Positions 1 through 8,947 of a DNA stretch of 52,183 nt are shown in pieces (within the stretch, counting starts at the first letter, position 1; every line of letters begins with the position of its first letter). A program made the position numbers and the translations under genes. Origin of the DNA: Ferruginibacter sp. GTDB lineage: Bacteria; Bacteroidota; Bacteroidia; Chitinophagales; Chitinophagaceae. The notes under the pieces are model-generated. The model was not told the DNA's origin, searched no databases, and was given only the letters and a program-made list of their open reading frames with translations. Location: contig JANXSK010000028.1 in NCBI GenBank assembly GCA_025352695.1, forward strand, positions 1-52,183, in the 5' to 3' direction.

Positions 1-135
1 GAAATTTTCAACACAAGCCTAAAATCAAGGAACTCGCCGGAAGGGTTCAATGCTTTGTAGGGTGTGCTGGCTCAAACAGCCTTGATTTCTTAACGGCTTA
101 TGTTGAAAATTTCTAGCACTTTTTATTCGAGGCCG
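1..135. repeat. Dispersed hairpin repeat, copy 1 (cut by window start)
   Basis: This stretch matches 285-419 base for base at a constant offset of 284, with only a handful of substitutions. Its two ends are inverted: GAAATTTTCAACACAAGCC at the left pairs with GGCTTATGTTGAAAATTTC at the right, and AAAATCAAGG pairs with CCTTGATTTCTT further in. The tip holds two small inverted pairs. The copy starts at base 1, so its left flank is missing. It has no credible coding sequence. Confidence 0.85.
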
Positions 136-222
136 TTTGAAGAGTCTACTCTTAGGATAGAAAGGCATTTTATATTTTTTTTGAATTGTCTAGATGGCTT
201 AAAATATATAGGTAGTCTCTAC

Positions 223-252
223 TTTCTTTTTTTTCTTGATAAAAAAAAGAAA
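223..252. repeat. Poly-T/poly-A hairpin between the repeat copies
   Basis: A perfect 12-bp stem (TTTCTTTTTTTT, loop CTTGAT, AAAAAAAAGAAA) sits between the two repeat copies. It is followed by an AT-rich ATCAAGGCTGCG segment that leads into copy 2. It could act as a weak terminator, but it looks more like part of the repeat unit. Confidence 0.55.
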
Positions 253-264
253 CAAAAAAAATCA

Positions 265-419
265 AGGCTGCGAATAAAAAGGCTGAAATTTTCAACACAA
301 GCCTAAAATCAAGGAACTCGCCGGAAGAGTTCAATGCTTTGTAGAGTTTGCTGGCTCAAACAGCCTTGATTTTTTAATGGCTTATGTTGAAAATTTTTGG
401 CACTTTTTATTCGAGGCCG
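265..419. repeat. Dispersed hairpin repeat, copy 2 (complete)
   Basis: This is the complete copy of the repeat. The left arm (about 265-314) and right arm (about 364-418) are imperfect inverted repeats of about 50 nt, including GAATAAAAA against TTTTTATTC, GAAATTTTCAACA against TGTTGAAAATTT, and ATCAAGG against CCTTGAT. The loop of about 50 nt contains GAACTC..GAGTTC and GTTTG..CAAAC, so two small hairpins can form on top of the main stem. A short ORF runs across both copies at 100-306, but it is repeat sequence and is not called as a gene. Confidence 0.8.
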
Positions 420-465
420 AAAGAGCTCACTCAATAGTGGGTGGCTATTAATAGATTGAAGGAGT

Positions 466-511
466 AGATAATTGTATTAACTTAATCGCAATTAACTTAA
501 TACAATTATCT
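466..511. promoter_or_regulatory. 46-bp near-perfect palindrome upstream of the propeller gene
   Basis: AGATAATTGTATTAA (466-480) and TTAATACAATTATCT (497-511) are exact reverse complements. The 16 nt between them are also nearly self-complementary, so the whole block is a palindrome centred near 488. It lies 33 bp before the ATG at 545. It may be an operator or a cruciform/hairpin; its role is unknown. Confidence 0.5.
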
Positions 512-544
512 TAACAAGAAATACAACAAACTAAAATAAACACT

Positions 545-1651
545 ATGCTTTCCAGAAGAAACTTTATTAGGAATTCAACCATGGCTTCAGCCATTACGGT
601 GGCTAAAACCAGCACCACATTTTCTATATTGCACAAAGAGCTGCGGCCAGAAGATCCGTTGATTGGGCACGGTGGGTACAAGTACAAAGTAGATAAGGAG
701 TGGGCAAAAATTAGCCCCAACAGCAACCCGGTTTTTAACTGCCACGAAATGGTGCAGGATAGCAAGGGCAGGCTGATTATGCTGGGTGATGATATGCACA
801 ATAATATTTTAGTGTTTAATAAATCGGGCAAATTGCTGGATGCCTGGGGTACAGGATGGGCGGGTGGTCATGGCCTTACCATTTCAAAAGAAGGCGGAGA
901 AGATTTTTTACTGATTGTTGATTGTGGCTGGTACCAGGATAGAACCGGCAACTGGAAAGCCCAGGCAGGGCAAATGGTAAAAACAGATTTGAATGGTCGT
1001 GTTATTTTTTCCATCGGCCATCCTCGTACAATTGGTATTTATAAAGACACTGAACTGTTTATGCCCACCGAAACAGCTGTTGCACCCAATGGCGATATTT
1101 ACCTGGCTGACGGTTATGGTTCAGATTACATCATTCAGTACAACAGTAAAGGGCAGTACATCCGGCATTTCGGCGGACATAACAATGCCAATCCCAAGCA
1201 TAATTTATTGAATGCACATGGCGTGGCAATTGATAACAGAGATAAAAATAAACCCACTTTAATCATCACCTCAAGAGAAGAAAATTGCTTTAAGATTTTT
1301 TCAATGGATGGCAAATTTATCCAGCGGGTGGATACGCCGGGTATGTATGTTTGCCGTGCCGTATTGGACGGAGAAAATATTTATTCTGGTGTTTGCTGGT
1401 CAAAAGACGCTAACGGAAATCACGATGGGGATAGCGGTTTTGTAACGATACTGGATGGTAAAAATCAGGTGGTATCTAACCCTGGCGGTAATGCGCCGGT
1501 GTATAAAAATAATTTGTTGCAACCCACTTTACAGGCACCTGAAAAAGTTTTTCAACATTGCCATGATGTGTGTGTGGATGAAGATAAAAACCTTTATATC
1601 TGCCAGTGGAATGCCAACCATACTACTCCTGTAAAATTAACCCGGGTTTAA
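545..1651 (+). CDS. TAT-exported six-bladed beta-propeller (NHL-type) protein
   Basis: The protein has 368 residues. The N-terminus MLSRRNFIRN carries a twin-arginine SRRNF motif followed by a weakly hydrophobic stretch, which suggests TAT export. The rest is a beta-propeller of NHL-like blades: GRLIMLGDDMHNNILVFNKSG (about 76-95), a blade with VAPNGDIYLADGYGSDYIIQY (about 179-199), HGVAID..IITSREENCFKIF (about 225-252) and VCVDEDKNLYICQWNA at the C-terminus. Such propellers resemble those of peptidyl-hydroxyglycine lyases and are often annotated '6-bladed beta-propeller' or 'peptidylglycine monooxygenase-like', but enzymatic activity cannot be claimed. Its stop codon abuts the ATG of the cytochrome gene at 1652, so the two are almost certainly co-transcribed. 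Substrate unknown. Confidence 0.82.
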   Translation: MLSRRNFIRNSTMASAITVAKTSTTFSILHKELRPEDPLIGHGGYKYKVDKEWAKISPNSNPVFNCHEMVQDSKGRLIMLGDDMHNNILVFNKSGKLLDAWGTGWAGGHGLTISKEGGEDFLLIVDCGWYQDRTGNWKAQAGQMVKTDLNGRVIFSIGHPRTIGIYKDTELFMPTETAVAPNGDIYLADGYGSDYIIQYNSKGQYIRHFGGHNNANPKHNLLNAHGVAIDNRDKNKPTLIITSREENCFKIFSMDGKFIQRVDTPGMYVCRAVLDGENIYSGVCWSKDANGNHDGDSGFVTILDGKNQVVSNPGGNAPVYKNNLLQPTLQAPEKVFQHCHDVCVDEDKNLYICQWNANHTTPVKLTRV

Positions 1652-2968
1652 ATGATACTATTGGATATAACGACCTTTCTGGGAAGGCTTCACCCAATGG
1701 TAGTACACTTGCCGATTGGCTTTTTATTGCTGGCGGTAGTGTTTAAATTATTGTCGTATGCACCAAAATTCAGGTACCTTAATACTGCGGTGTCCATAAC
1801 ATTGTTGTTTGGTTTTATCGCCGCAACAGCGGCCTGTTTGTCGGGGTATTTATTATCCCTTTCAGGGGAGTATGAATACATGCAATTGAACCGCCATAAA
1901 CTTACAGGAATTGCGGTTGCCGTCCTCTCGGGCTTGTTGTTTTTGATAACAACCAAAAAGCTAAGCAACAGGCTTGTTATTCCGGAAAAAATATTGTCGG
2001 TAGTTTTTGTGGCATTGTTATTTTTGATGACCTACACCGGCCATCAGGGGGGCAACCTTACGCATGGCAGCGATTATTTATCAATGACTGTATTGCAGGG
2101 TGGCGAAAGAAAAAAGCCGGCTACTGTTGAAGAAGCTACATTGTTTGAAGATGTGGTACAACCCATGCTGATACAACGTTGTGGGCAATGTCATGCTTCG
2201 GGAAAGTTGAAGGGGCAACTGTCAGTACAATCACTAACTACTTTATTGAAAGGTGGTAAAAGCGGGGCCGCAGTGGTTACGGGCAACTTGCAGAAAAGTG
2301 AATTGTACCAGCGGATTACCATGGATCATTCCAATGAAAAATTTATGCCAGCCGATGGAAAAATACCTCTTACAAAACTAGAAGTAGCGATCATAAAATG
2401 GTGGATTGAAAAAGGCAATGCAACAGCGGGTGTAAAAATGGCAAGCTTAAAAAATGCAGAAGAAATAAAACCCAATGTAGCTGGTTGGCTGGGGTTAGAA
2501 AATGGGGGAGTGATTGCTGAAAATAACGATAGAGAAGTGAACCCTGATATTCCAAAAAGTGTCGATCCGAATCAGTTGGATAGCCTGCGTAGCAAAGGCA
2601 TGCAGGTACGCATTATGTCTCACAACCCGGTAATGCTTGACCTTACACTGCCTGCCGGTGCTACCCAATCTTTGAGTGGAATGAAAAGCCATTTAAAAGC
2701 ACTTGCTAAAAATGTAGTGTGGTTAAACCTTTCGCACAACAATTGTACAGATGGCAGTCTTGATTTTTTACCGTTGATGACCAACCTCGAAAAACTACGG
2801 CTTGAAAAAAATCCGCTAACAGACGGCATTGTACATCAACTTACTGGCCTGCAGCACCTCGAAGCGTTGAACCTGAATGAAACCAATATCACTGCAGCAG
2901 GGCTGGAAAAACTAAAATCGTTGCCTGCGTTAAAAAGAATTTATAGCTGGCAGAATGTTGAGAAATAG
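1652..2968 (+). CDS. Membrane protein with DUF2231-like helices, cytochrome c (PSCyt1-like) domain and LRRs
   Basis: The protein has 438 residues in three parts. Residues 1-145 hold about four transmembrane helices and begin with LHPMVVHLPIGF, a signature of DUF2231-like membrane domains. Residues about 165-258 form a cytochrome c domain of the type common in planctomycetes: heme motif C177-G-Q-C180-H181 and a likely axial Met in KFMPADGK (M232). Residues about 355-438 carry leucine-rich repeats (VVWLNLSHNN, LEKLRLEKNP, LEALNLNETN). The heme domain and LRRs are probably periplasmic. The ATG follows directly after the TAA of the upstream propeller gene. An electron-transfer partner role for the propeller protein is inference. 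A hairpin terminator lies 175 bp downstream. Confidence 0.85.
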   Translation: MILLDITTFLGRLHPMVVHLPIGFLLLAVVFKLLSYAPKFRYLNTAVSITLLFGFIAATAACLSGYLLSLSGEYEYMQLNRHKLTGIAVAVLSGLLFLITTKKLSNRLVIPEKILSVVFVALLFLMTYTGHQGGNLTHGSDYLSMTVLQGGERKKPATVEEATLFEDVVQPMLIQRCGQCHASGKLKGQLSVQSLTTLLKGGKSGAAVVTGNLQKSELYQRITMDHSNEKFMPADGKIPLTKLEVAIIKWWIEKGNATAGVKMASLKNAEEIKPNVAGWLGLENGGVIAENNDREVNPDIPKSVDPNQLDSLRSKGMQVRIMSHNPVMLDLTLPAGATQSLSGMKSHLKALAKNVVWLNLSHNNCTDGSLDFLPLMTNLEKLRLEKNPLTDGIVHQLTGLQHLEALNLNETNITAAGLEKLKSLPALKRIYSWQNVEK

Positions 2969-3142
2969 CAGTGTGTATTTTTTATCAGGTATATTTTATG
3001 GAGTATTGCAGTACTACCTCAAAACGATCAATGCAAACATTGAGGATGCTAAAAAACAATTTAAGTATTGACTTTTCGGATACCTAAAATAGCGGGGTGA
3101 ATGTTTCTGTCGGTACCATTTTTTAATATATTAAATCATGCT

Positions 3143-3178
3143 AAAATCCTGTAAACGCAAAGTTTGCAGGATTTTTTT
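3143..3178 (+). terminator. Rho-independent terminator after the propeller/cytochrome pair
   Basis: AAAATCCTGTAAAC (3143-3156) pairs with GTTTGCAGGATTTT (3162-3175) across the loop GCAAA, with one G-T wobble, and a T-run follows. It ends transcription from 545-2968 before the PUL. Confidence 0.8.
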
Positions 3179-3366
3179 ATTTTAAAATAGCATCACAATT
3201 TGCAGGAGGTAACAAATTTTTTAATAAGCAATTCTGTGACTTATAACTACTATTATTTTGCTCGCCAATAGGTAGCTAGCTGGTATATTTCAATGTTTAA
3301 AAAAATGAATCTATTGTTTTACTACTGCAGTACTGGTAATGCTATTTCATCTGAATAATTAAAATA

Positions 3367-3486
3367 TGGCAGGTAAATTTTAGCATGATTCCTACTTGAA
3401 AATAAAAAAAAATTACATAGTATGTTTAGGATTAATTTATTTAATATTATTATTGATGGCAAACGTGCAGCAATAATTACCTGCCA
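3367..3486. promoter_or_regulatory. Widely spaced inverted repeat TGGCAGGTAA / TTACCTGCCA
   Basis: Two exact inverted 10-mers at 3367-3376 and 3477-3486 lie 320-440 bp upstream of the first susC gene. They may be paired operator sites or the arms of a leader RNA structure. A functional role is only a guess. Confidence 0.3.
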
Positions 3487-3805
3487 AAAAATGTGAAATA
3501 TTTTTTTAATTTATGCTGCAATTTTCTTTGTGTTGGAGCTTTTATTTTTTCTTTTCTTCTCTTTATTTTAATAAGTTTTTATTTTAAAATGTTGGATTGG
3601 CTGCTAATTGAGTTGCAGGATTATTACATCTAAATTATTTCATTGTCTTTCTCGTTGTTTTATAAATTAAAAAAAATAAAGCATCTCAAATCAGGACAAC
3701 ACAGGATAGGCAGGCAAATATTACGTTTTACATTGTGCCAGAATCTTAAAATTATCGAAACTGCTAACGACTCGGTTTCAATTTGTAAAACTAAAATTGC
3801 TTGCT

Positions 3806-6800
3806 ATGCTCACGAAACTAAGTACATGTTTTCTGTATAGAAAACGATTGAGCTTTTTCTGCTCTTTCCTCTTTTTATTTTTTAGCTTTATTTCTTTCGC
3901 ACAACAAACAATGACTGTTACGGGTACTGTTATTTCAGATAATAACTTTCCTGTAGCTAATGTAACTGTGAATGTAAAAGGCACTACTGTTGGAACCACA
4001 ACTGATGCAAAAGGTAAGTATACAATTCAGGTAAATAAAGGTGCTACGCTTGTTTTGTCATCTGTAGGATTTGAAGAAAAACAAGTGACAGTAAACGCCG
4101 GAAATAGTGTTGAAAATATTCAACTGGTTTCAACTAATGCTACTTTAGGCAACGTGGTTGTGGTGGCATATGGTGTGCAGAAAAAAGTGACGGTTACCGG
4201 GGCCATTTCATCAATTCAAACCAAAGAACTCAGGCAAAGTTCCTCCGCTACATTAGCTGCTGCACTAGCTGGCCGATTACCTGGTTTAACTTCCATTCAG
4301 TCTGGTGGAGGACAGCCTGGCAGGGATGATGCCACCATGTATTTGAGAGGCGCTTCTACTACCAATGGCCGTAGCCCATTAATTCTTATTGATGGTGTTC
4401 CCAGAGATAATATTCGCACTATTGACGCTAATGAAGTAGCTTCTGTTTCTATTTTAAAAGATGCATCTGCTACTGCTGTATTCGGTGTACGTGGTGCCAA
4501 TGGGGTTATATTAATTACTACAAAAAGAGGTGTGCAGGGTAAGGCAGAATTATCAATTACAGCAGATCAAAGTTATTCTTCATTTACCCGTGAACCAGAG
4601 CGTCTTCATTCTTTGGAATATATGAAACTAAGAAATGAAGCAGCAGCCAATGACAAAATTTCTACAATTCCATTTAGTAAGGATGTGATGGATAAATATG
4701 CCAATCCTCTTGCTGGTCTTGATCCTGCTGATCCTAACTATGTTGAAAAAGCACGTGTAAGAAATTATATGTATCCTGATCATGATTACTATCGGGAATT
4801 GATTTCACGTTTTGCTCCGCAAACACGAATTAATGCCAGTGCTAGTGGCGGTACGGATAGAGTATCTTACTTTGTAAATGCAGCTTATCTTCATCAGGGT
4901 GGAAATTTAAATACCGAGCCTAAATCCGTATTGGGTTACGACCCAGCTTCCAAAATGGACCGGTTTAATTTTAGGGCTAACCTGGATTATAAAGTTACTA
5001 AATCACTAAGGTCATTTCTTAATATTGGTAGTTATATCGAACAGGTTAATATGCCTTCCGCATGGCTGTATGGTGGTGGAGATGTTAACTGGATGATGAG
5101 AGATATGCTTTACCAGGCACAAACAATTTTGCCTATTACACCCGGCCCCACTACTATTGATGGTTTTGGAGTTGCTGCCGGACAAATTGTAGATCCGGGA
5201 TATTTAGATCGGTCAGCATTTGAAATAATGAACAGGTTTGGTTATAGAAACGAAGTAAGATCTAATCTTAACACCTCTTTTGGTTTAGATTGGGATTTAG
5301 GTACCAAGGTTACAAAAGGCCTTACGGTTAAAGGGATGATCTCTTATGATTCCAAGTCAACTTCAGCCACTCAGGGCAGTAAATCTGAACGGCTTTATCT
5401 GGCAAATGTAAATGCACAAACGGATGAAATGAGTTACGCAGTTAAGCGCTCTGATGAGCAGCTGCTATCTTTAAATAAAGGAGTAGATTCCCGCTATAAC
5501 ATTAATATGCAGGCGTCTGTAAATTACAATCGCCTATTTAGAGAAAAGCATAGTGTGGGTGGTATGATTTTGTTTCAACGTGACTATTGGGAAACGCCTT
5601 CCGGAGAAATACCTTACAATGTATTAGGTACGGCTGCCAGAGTAACGTATGGTTATGACAATCGTTACCTCGCCGAAATAAATATGGGTTATAATGGCTC
5701 CGAGCAGTTTGCTCCAAGTAAACGTTTCGGTTTTTTTCCTGCCGTTTCAGTAGGGTGGGTTGTTAGCAATGAACATTTTCTTGAAAATAACCAGCTAATT
5801 ACCAATCTTAAATTAAGGGCATCTTATGGTAAAGTAGGCAACGATCAAATGGGAGGGGCACGTTTCCTATATCAAAGCAATATTACTTTAGGAGGTGGCC
5901 CGCTTGGCAGTTTAGGATTAGGCCAAACTGTAAATCAAGGGCTTTTGGGTAATCCTAATATTAGCTGGGAAGTTGCTAAAAAACAGAACTATGGAATTGA
6001 TATGCAATTATTAAAAGAGATAGATATTTCTGTAGATTATTTTATTGAAAACAGAAGTGATATTCTTATCTCTCGTGGTACAGTTCCTGAATTTCAGGGC
6101 GTTGGCTTGGGTAATATTCCAAAAGTAAATATGGGACTGGTAGATAACAGCGGTTATGAAATTGAGCTTACTTACAATAAACCATTGGCAAAGGATCTTA
6201 AACTTATGGTTAGGGGTAACTATAGTTATAACCACAATAAAGTTAAGTTTTTAGATGAGCAAATTCGCGACGAATCCTATGCTTCAAGATACACAAGTAC
6301 CGGCTATTCGCTTAATCAAAATTTTGGTTACAAGATTGATTACAGTAATGGTAATGGCTATTTTAATTCAACTAAAGAATTGGATGATTATTTAACAAAA
6401 ACTACTTATGGTTTTGGTACGCCAAGAGTAGGAGATTTTAAATACATGGATATCAATGGCGATGGTATTGTTAATGACAAAGATCAGGTTGCAATTGGCT
6501 ATTCAAACATTCCAAGAGTAAGCTTTGGACTCACTTTAAATCTTCAATACAAAGCATTTGATGTTACTGGTTTCATACAAGGTGTAGGTAAATACTCTAG
6601 TAATTATGCTCAGCAAGGCGTGTACGAAACTATAAAACTTGGTACTTACTTCGATTACCATAAAAATGCCTGGACAGCCGACCGATATGCTAATGGCGAT
6701 AAAATTACTTATCCGGCGTTAAGTACACTTAATAATACCAACCATACGGCCAATGACTTTTTTATTATGGATCGCTCCTTTATCAGGCTCAGAAATATAG

Positions 6801-6991
6801 AAATAGCTTATACTCTTCCAGAAAAAATACTGAAAGTTACAGGATTAAAACGGTTACGATTTTATGCAAGTGCACAAAACTTATCTACCTGGGATCATTT
6901 AAAAATGGGACATCTGGATCCGGAAAATGACGACCCCATTGGTTATCCATTAACCAAAATGATCAACTTCGGGATGAATATTACTTTATAA
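3806..6991 (+). CDS. SusC/RagA-family TonB-dependent outer membrane transporter (pair 1)
   Basis: This is the outer membrane channel of a SusCD glycan importer, driven by TonB. From the ATG at 3806 it has 1061 residues. An in-frame TTG at 3797 is possible, but the ATG gives a cleaner signal peptide (about 1-33, ending SFAQQ). A carboxypeptidase D-like regulatory domain spans about 36-112, a TonB-box-like VVVVAYG is at 117-123, and a plug at about 128-240 ends in the family motif LKDASATAVFGVRGANG. The beta-barrel follows and ends in the aromatic-rich INFGMNITL. A Ca-binding-like loop DINGDGIVNDKD lies in the C-terminal third. The susD gene starts 19 bp downstream. It is a clear paralogue of the susC at 8948. 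Confidence 0.95.
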   Translation: MLTKLSTCFLYRKRLSFFCSFLFLFFSFISFAQQTMTVTGTVISDNNFPVANVTVNVKGTTVGTTTDAKGKYTIQVNKGATLVLSSVGFEEKQVTVNAGNSVENIQLVSTNATLGNVVVVAYGVQKKVTVTGAISSIQTKELRQSSSATLAAALAGRLPGLTSIQSGGGQPGRDDATMYLRGASTTNGRSPLILIDGVPRDNIRTIDANEVASVSILKDASATAVFGVRGANGVILITTKRGVQGKAELSITADQSYSSFTREPERLHSLEYMKLRNEAAANDKISTIPFSKDVMDKYANPLAGLDPADPNYVEKARVRNYMYPDHDYYRELISRFAPQTRINASASGGTDRVSYFVNAAYLHQGGNLNTEPKSVLGYDPASKMDRFNFRANLDYKVTKSLRSFLNIGSYIEQVNMPSAWLYGGGDVNWMMRDMLYQAQTILPITPGPTTIDGFGVAAGQIVDPGYLDRSAFEIMNRFGYRNEVRSNLNTSFGLDWDLGTKVTKGLTVKGMISYDSKSTSATQGSKSERLYLANVNAQTDEMSYAVKRSDEQLLSLNKGVDSRYNINMQASVNYNRLFREKHSVGGMILFQRDYWETPSGEIPYNVLGTAARVTYGYDNRYLAEINMGYNGSEQFAPSKRFGFFPAVSVGWVVSNEHFLENNQLITNLKLRASYGKVGNDQMGGARFLYQSNITLGGGPLGSLGLGQTVNQGLLGNPNISWEVAKKQNYGIDMQLLKEIDISVDYFIENRSDILISRGTVPEFQGVGLGNIPKVNMGLVDNSGYEIELTYNKPLAKDLKLMVRGNYSYNHNKVKFLDEQIRDESYASRYTSTGYSLNQNFGYKIDYSNGNGYFNSTKELDDYLTKTTYGFGTPRVGDFKYMDINGDGIVNDKDQVAIGYSNIPRVSFGLTLNLQYKAFDVTGFIQGVGKYSSNYAQQGVYETIKLGTYFDYHKNAWTADRYANGDKITYPALSTLNNTNHTANDFFIMDRSFIRLRNIEIAYTLPEKILKVTGLKRLRFYASAQNLSTWDHLKMGHLDPENDDPIGYPLTKMINFGMNITL

Positions 6992-7010
6992 ATCTTTAAA
7001 TAATGCAATT

Positions 7011-8909
7011 ATGAATATTAAATATATTTTTTCATCACTAGTCATATTGTTGCTGTCGTTGGGCTCCTGCAAGAAGGCATTGGATATGGCACCTGATGGT
7101 AAATTGTCGATGGAAGATATTTTTTCAGACAATGATAAAGTAGGCGCTTTTCTTAATAGTTGCTACACTAACATGGCCGTAAAAGGAACCCGGTATTTCT
7201 TTTGGAGCCGGGGGCCTGTTGTTTGGAGTGATGAAGCATGGGATACCGATGCAGAAGCTGAATCGTGGATTATGGCTGGTCGTATGTACAATGGCGATGC
7301 TTCAGCCGCCAACCATCCTATCACCAATATCAGCGCAGATGGTGGTAATGGAGATTATTGGGCCAGGTATTGGAGTTCAATTAGAAACTGCACTGTTTTT
7401 ATCAGCTATATTGATAAAGCCACTGTTAAAAATGATATAGATAGAAAACGCTGGAAGGCCGAGGCGCATCTGTTAAGGGCATATTATTATTCAGAGTTGT
7501 TGAAATGGTTTGGTGCTTCACTACCAATTGAGCGGGAACCCTATAATTTTTCAGGCGACTTTTCTACCACAAAAAAGGAAAGCTATTATGATGTTGCCAA
7601 ATTTATTATGGAGGATTGCGATGTTGCTTTAGCTACAACAGAATTGCCGTGGAGAATAACTACCAATGGTGAAGCAGGACGGGTTAACAAGGCTATGGCG
7701 GAGGCAATTAAATCTAAAATAATTCTTTTTGCTGCCAGTCCGCTTAATAATGCTGGAAGTAACTACTGGGAAGAAGCTTATTTAGCCAATAAAGTTTCTT
7801 TACAGAATCTAAAAACAAATGGATACGAACTTTATAATCAGGTTAATTTTCCGCAAACTTTTCTTTCTGATGTGGCTTTTTTAGGACCCAATAAAAATAT
7901 TAAAACAGCGCTGTATAATGAGTATTTTAATCAAACCATGAGCTACTCGTCCAATCCTGTTGATAAAGAAACTATTTTTCAAAGTCGCGAAAACCAGGGT
8001 AATGTCTGGGATATTGATGGCATTGGTGCACAGGATGGATACAAATCAGGCACTTGTCCTTCGCAGGAGTTAGTAGATGCATATGAAACGATGGATGGTA
8101 ATTCAATTCTTGATTTGACAACACCTTATTTAGATGACAAACATTTACAGCCCAATTATAATACTGTAAACACGCTGTACAACCCCGACTTTCCTTACGA
8201 AAATAGAGACCCTCGTTTTTATGCTTCCATTTACTACAACGGTTCTAAAAGAAAATGTTTGTGGAGCTTTTCCGAGTCTCCGGAATCACCTGAAAACTAT
8301 CCTGCTCCGATTGGTAATAGGACCAGGATAGTTTCAACTTATGTGGGAGAGCCTCAAACAGGGCTTCATGCTACCACCAGAAAAGCAACTCGTACAGGCT
8401 ATTTTCAAAGAAAGTTTTTACATCCCAATTCTGGTAACGATAATCCTGTTGCTGGTGCTAATTGGAAATTATTTAGGTTGGGAGAAGTTATTCTAAATTT
8501 TGCAGAAGCTGCCGCAGAGGCTGGCCATTTACCAGAAGCTGTTGCTGCTGTAGATGAAATAAGAACCAGGGCCGGCATGCCTATTCTACCCATTGGATTA
8601 TCAAAATCAGCATTGATTCTTCGCATCAGAAATGAACGCAAAGTAGAATTGGCTATGGAAGAAAATCGCTTTTTTGATGTTCGTCGCTGGTCAATGCCAA
8701 CAGAAGATCTTTCCAAAACAGATAAATGGATTACTGCAATGGAAATTACCAGAAAAACCGATGGCAGTTTTATTTATGGTCGACGTACAGTTCGGGTAAA
8801 TGAACGTCAAAATTTTACTAATAAATTTCTCTGGCTACCTATTCCGTTAAATGAGGCCAATCGTTTAAGAAGTAGTACGGGTATAGATTGGCAGGCTACA
8901 GGTTGGTAG
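7011..8909 (+). CDS. SusD/RagB-family glycan-binding lipoprotein (pair 1)
   Basis: This is the surface lipoprotein that caps the SusC channel and binds oligosaccharides. It has 632 residues and a lipoprotein signal peptide with lipobox LGSC (Cys20), followed by the family-typical KKALDMAPDGKLSMEDIF. The N-terminal TPR-like helices include WKAEAHLLRAYYYSELLKWF. The C-terminal SusD region includes RLGEVILNFAEAAAEAG, ELAMEENRFFDVRRW and the ending WLPIPLNEANRL. It lies between the two susC genes (gaps of 19 and 38 bp), consistent with one operon. It lacks the inserted module found in the second SusD (12177). Confidence 0.95.
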   Translation: MNIKYIFSSLVILLLSLGSCKKALDMAPDGKLSMEDIFSDNDKVGAFLNSCYTNMAVKGTRYFFWSRGPVVWSDEAWDTDAEAESWIMAGRMYNGDASAANHPITNISADGGNGDYWARYWSSIRNCTVFISYIDKATVKNDIDRKRWKAEAHLLRAYYYSELLKWFGASLPIEREPYNFSGDFSTTKKESYYDVAKFIMEDCDVALATTELPWRITTNGEAGRVNKAMAEAIKSKIILFAASPLNNAGSNYWEEAYLANKVSLQNLKTNGYELYNQVNFPQTFLSDVAFLGPNKNIKTALYNEYFNQTMSYSSNPVDKETIFQSRENQGNVWDIDGIGAQDGYKSGTCPSQELVDAYETMDGNSILDLTTPYLDDKHLQPNYNTVNTLYNPDFPYENRDPRFYASIYYNGSKRKCLWSFSESPESPENYPAPIGNRTRIVSTYVGEPQTGLHATTRKATRTGYFQRKFLHPNSGNDNPVAGANWKLFRLGEVILNFAEAAAEAGHLPEAVAAVDEIRTRAGMPILPIGLSKSALILRIRNERKVELAMEENRFFDVRRWSMPTEDLSKTDKWITAMEITRKTDGSFIYGRRTVRVNERQNFTNKFLWLPIPLNEANRLRSSTGIDWQATGW

Positions 8910-8947
8910 TAGTTATATTTTTTAATGTAGTAAAAAGGATAAATCTA

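Larger units (their letters stand above)
2969..3805. other. 837-bp non-coding gap before the PUL
   Basis: No convincing gene is seen here. It contains the hairpin terminator at 3143-3178 and an inverted pair TGGCAGGTAA (3367-3376) / TTACCTGCCA (3477-3486). The rest is AT-rich, so it probably holds the promoter and a long leader for the susC gene, but no exact TAnnTTTG element was found. Confidence 0.6.

Noticed and set aside
1..135. CRISPR array
   Set aside because: There are only two copies of one long repeat, with a single non-spacer-like interval and no cas genes.
100..306. Possible short gene of 68 codons
   Set aside because: It runs through the hairpin repeat and poly-A segments, shows no family features, and is better explained as repeat sequence.
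4297..4500. Opposite-strand ORFs within susC and other long genes
   Set aside because: They have no signal peptides, motifs or family features and are shadows of the strongly supported genes on the other strand.
8888..8947. Earlier start (TTG) for the second susC
   Set aside because: It overlaps the end of susD and gives an implausible leader; ATG 8948 begins a standard signal peptide.
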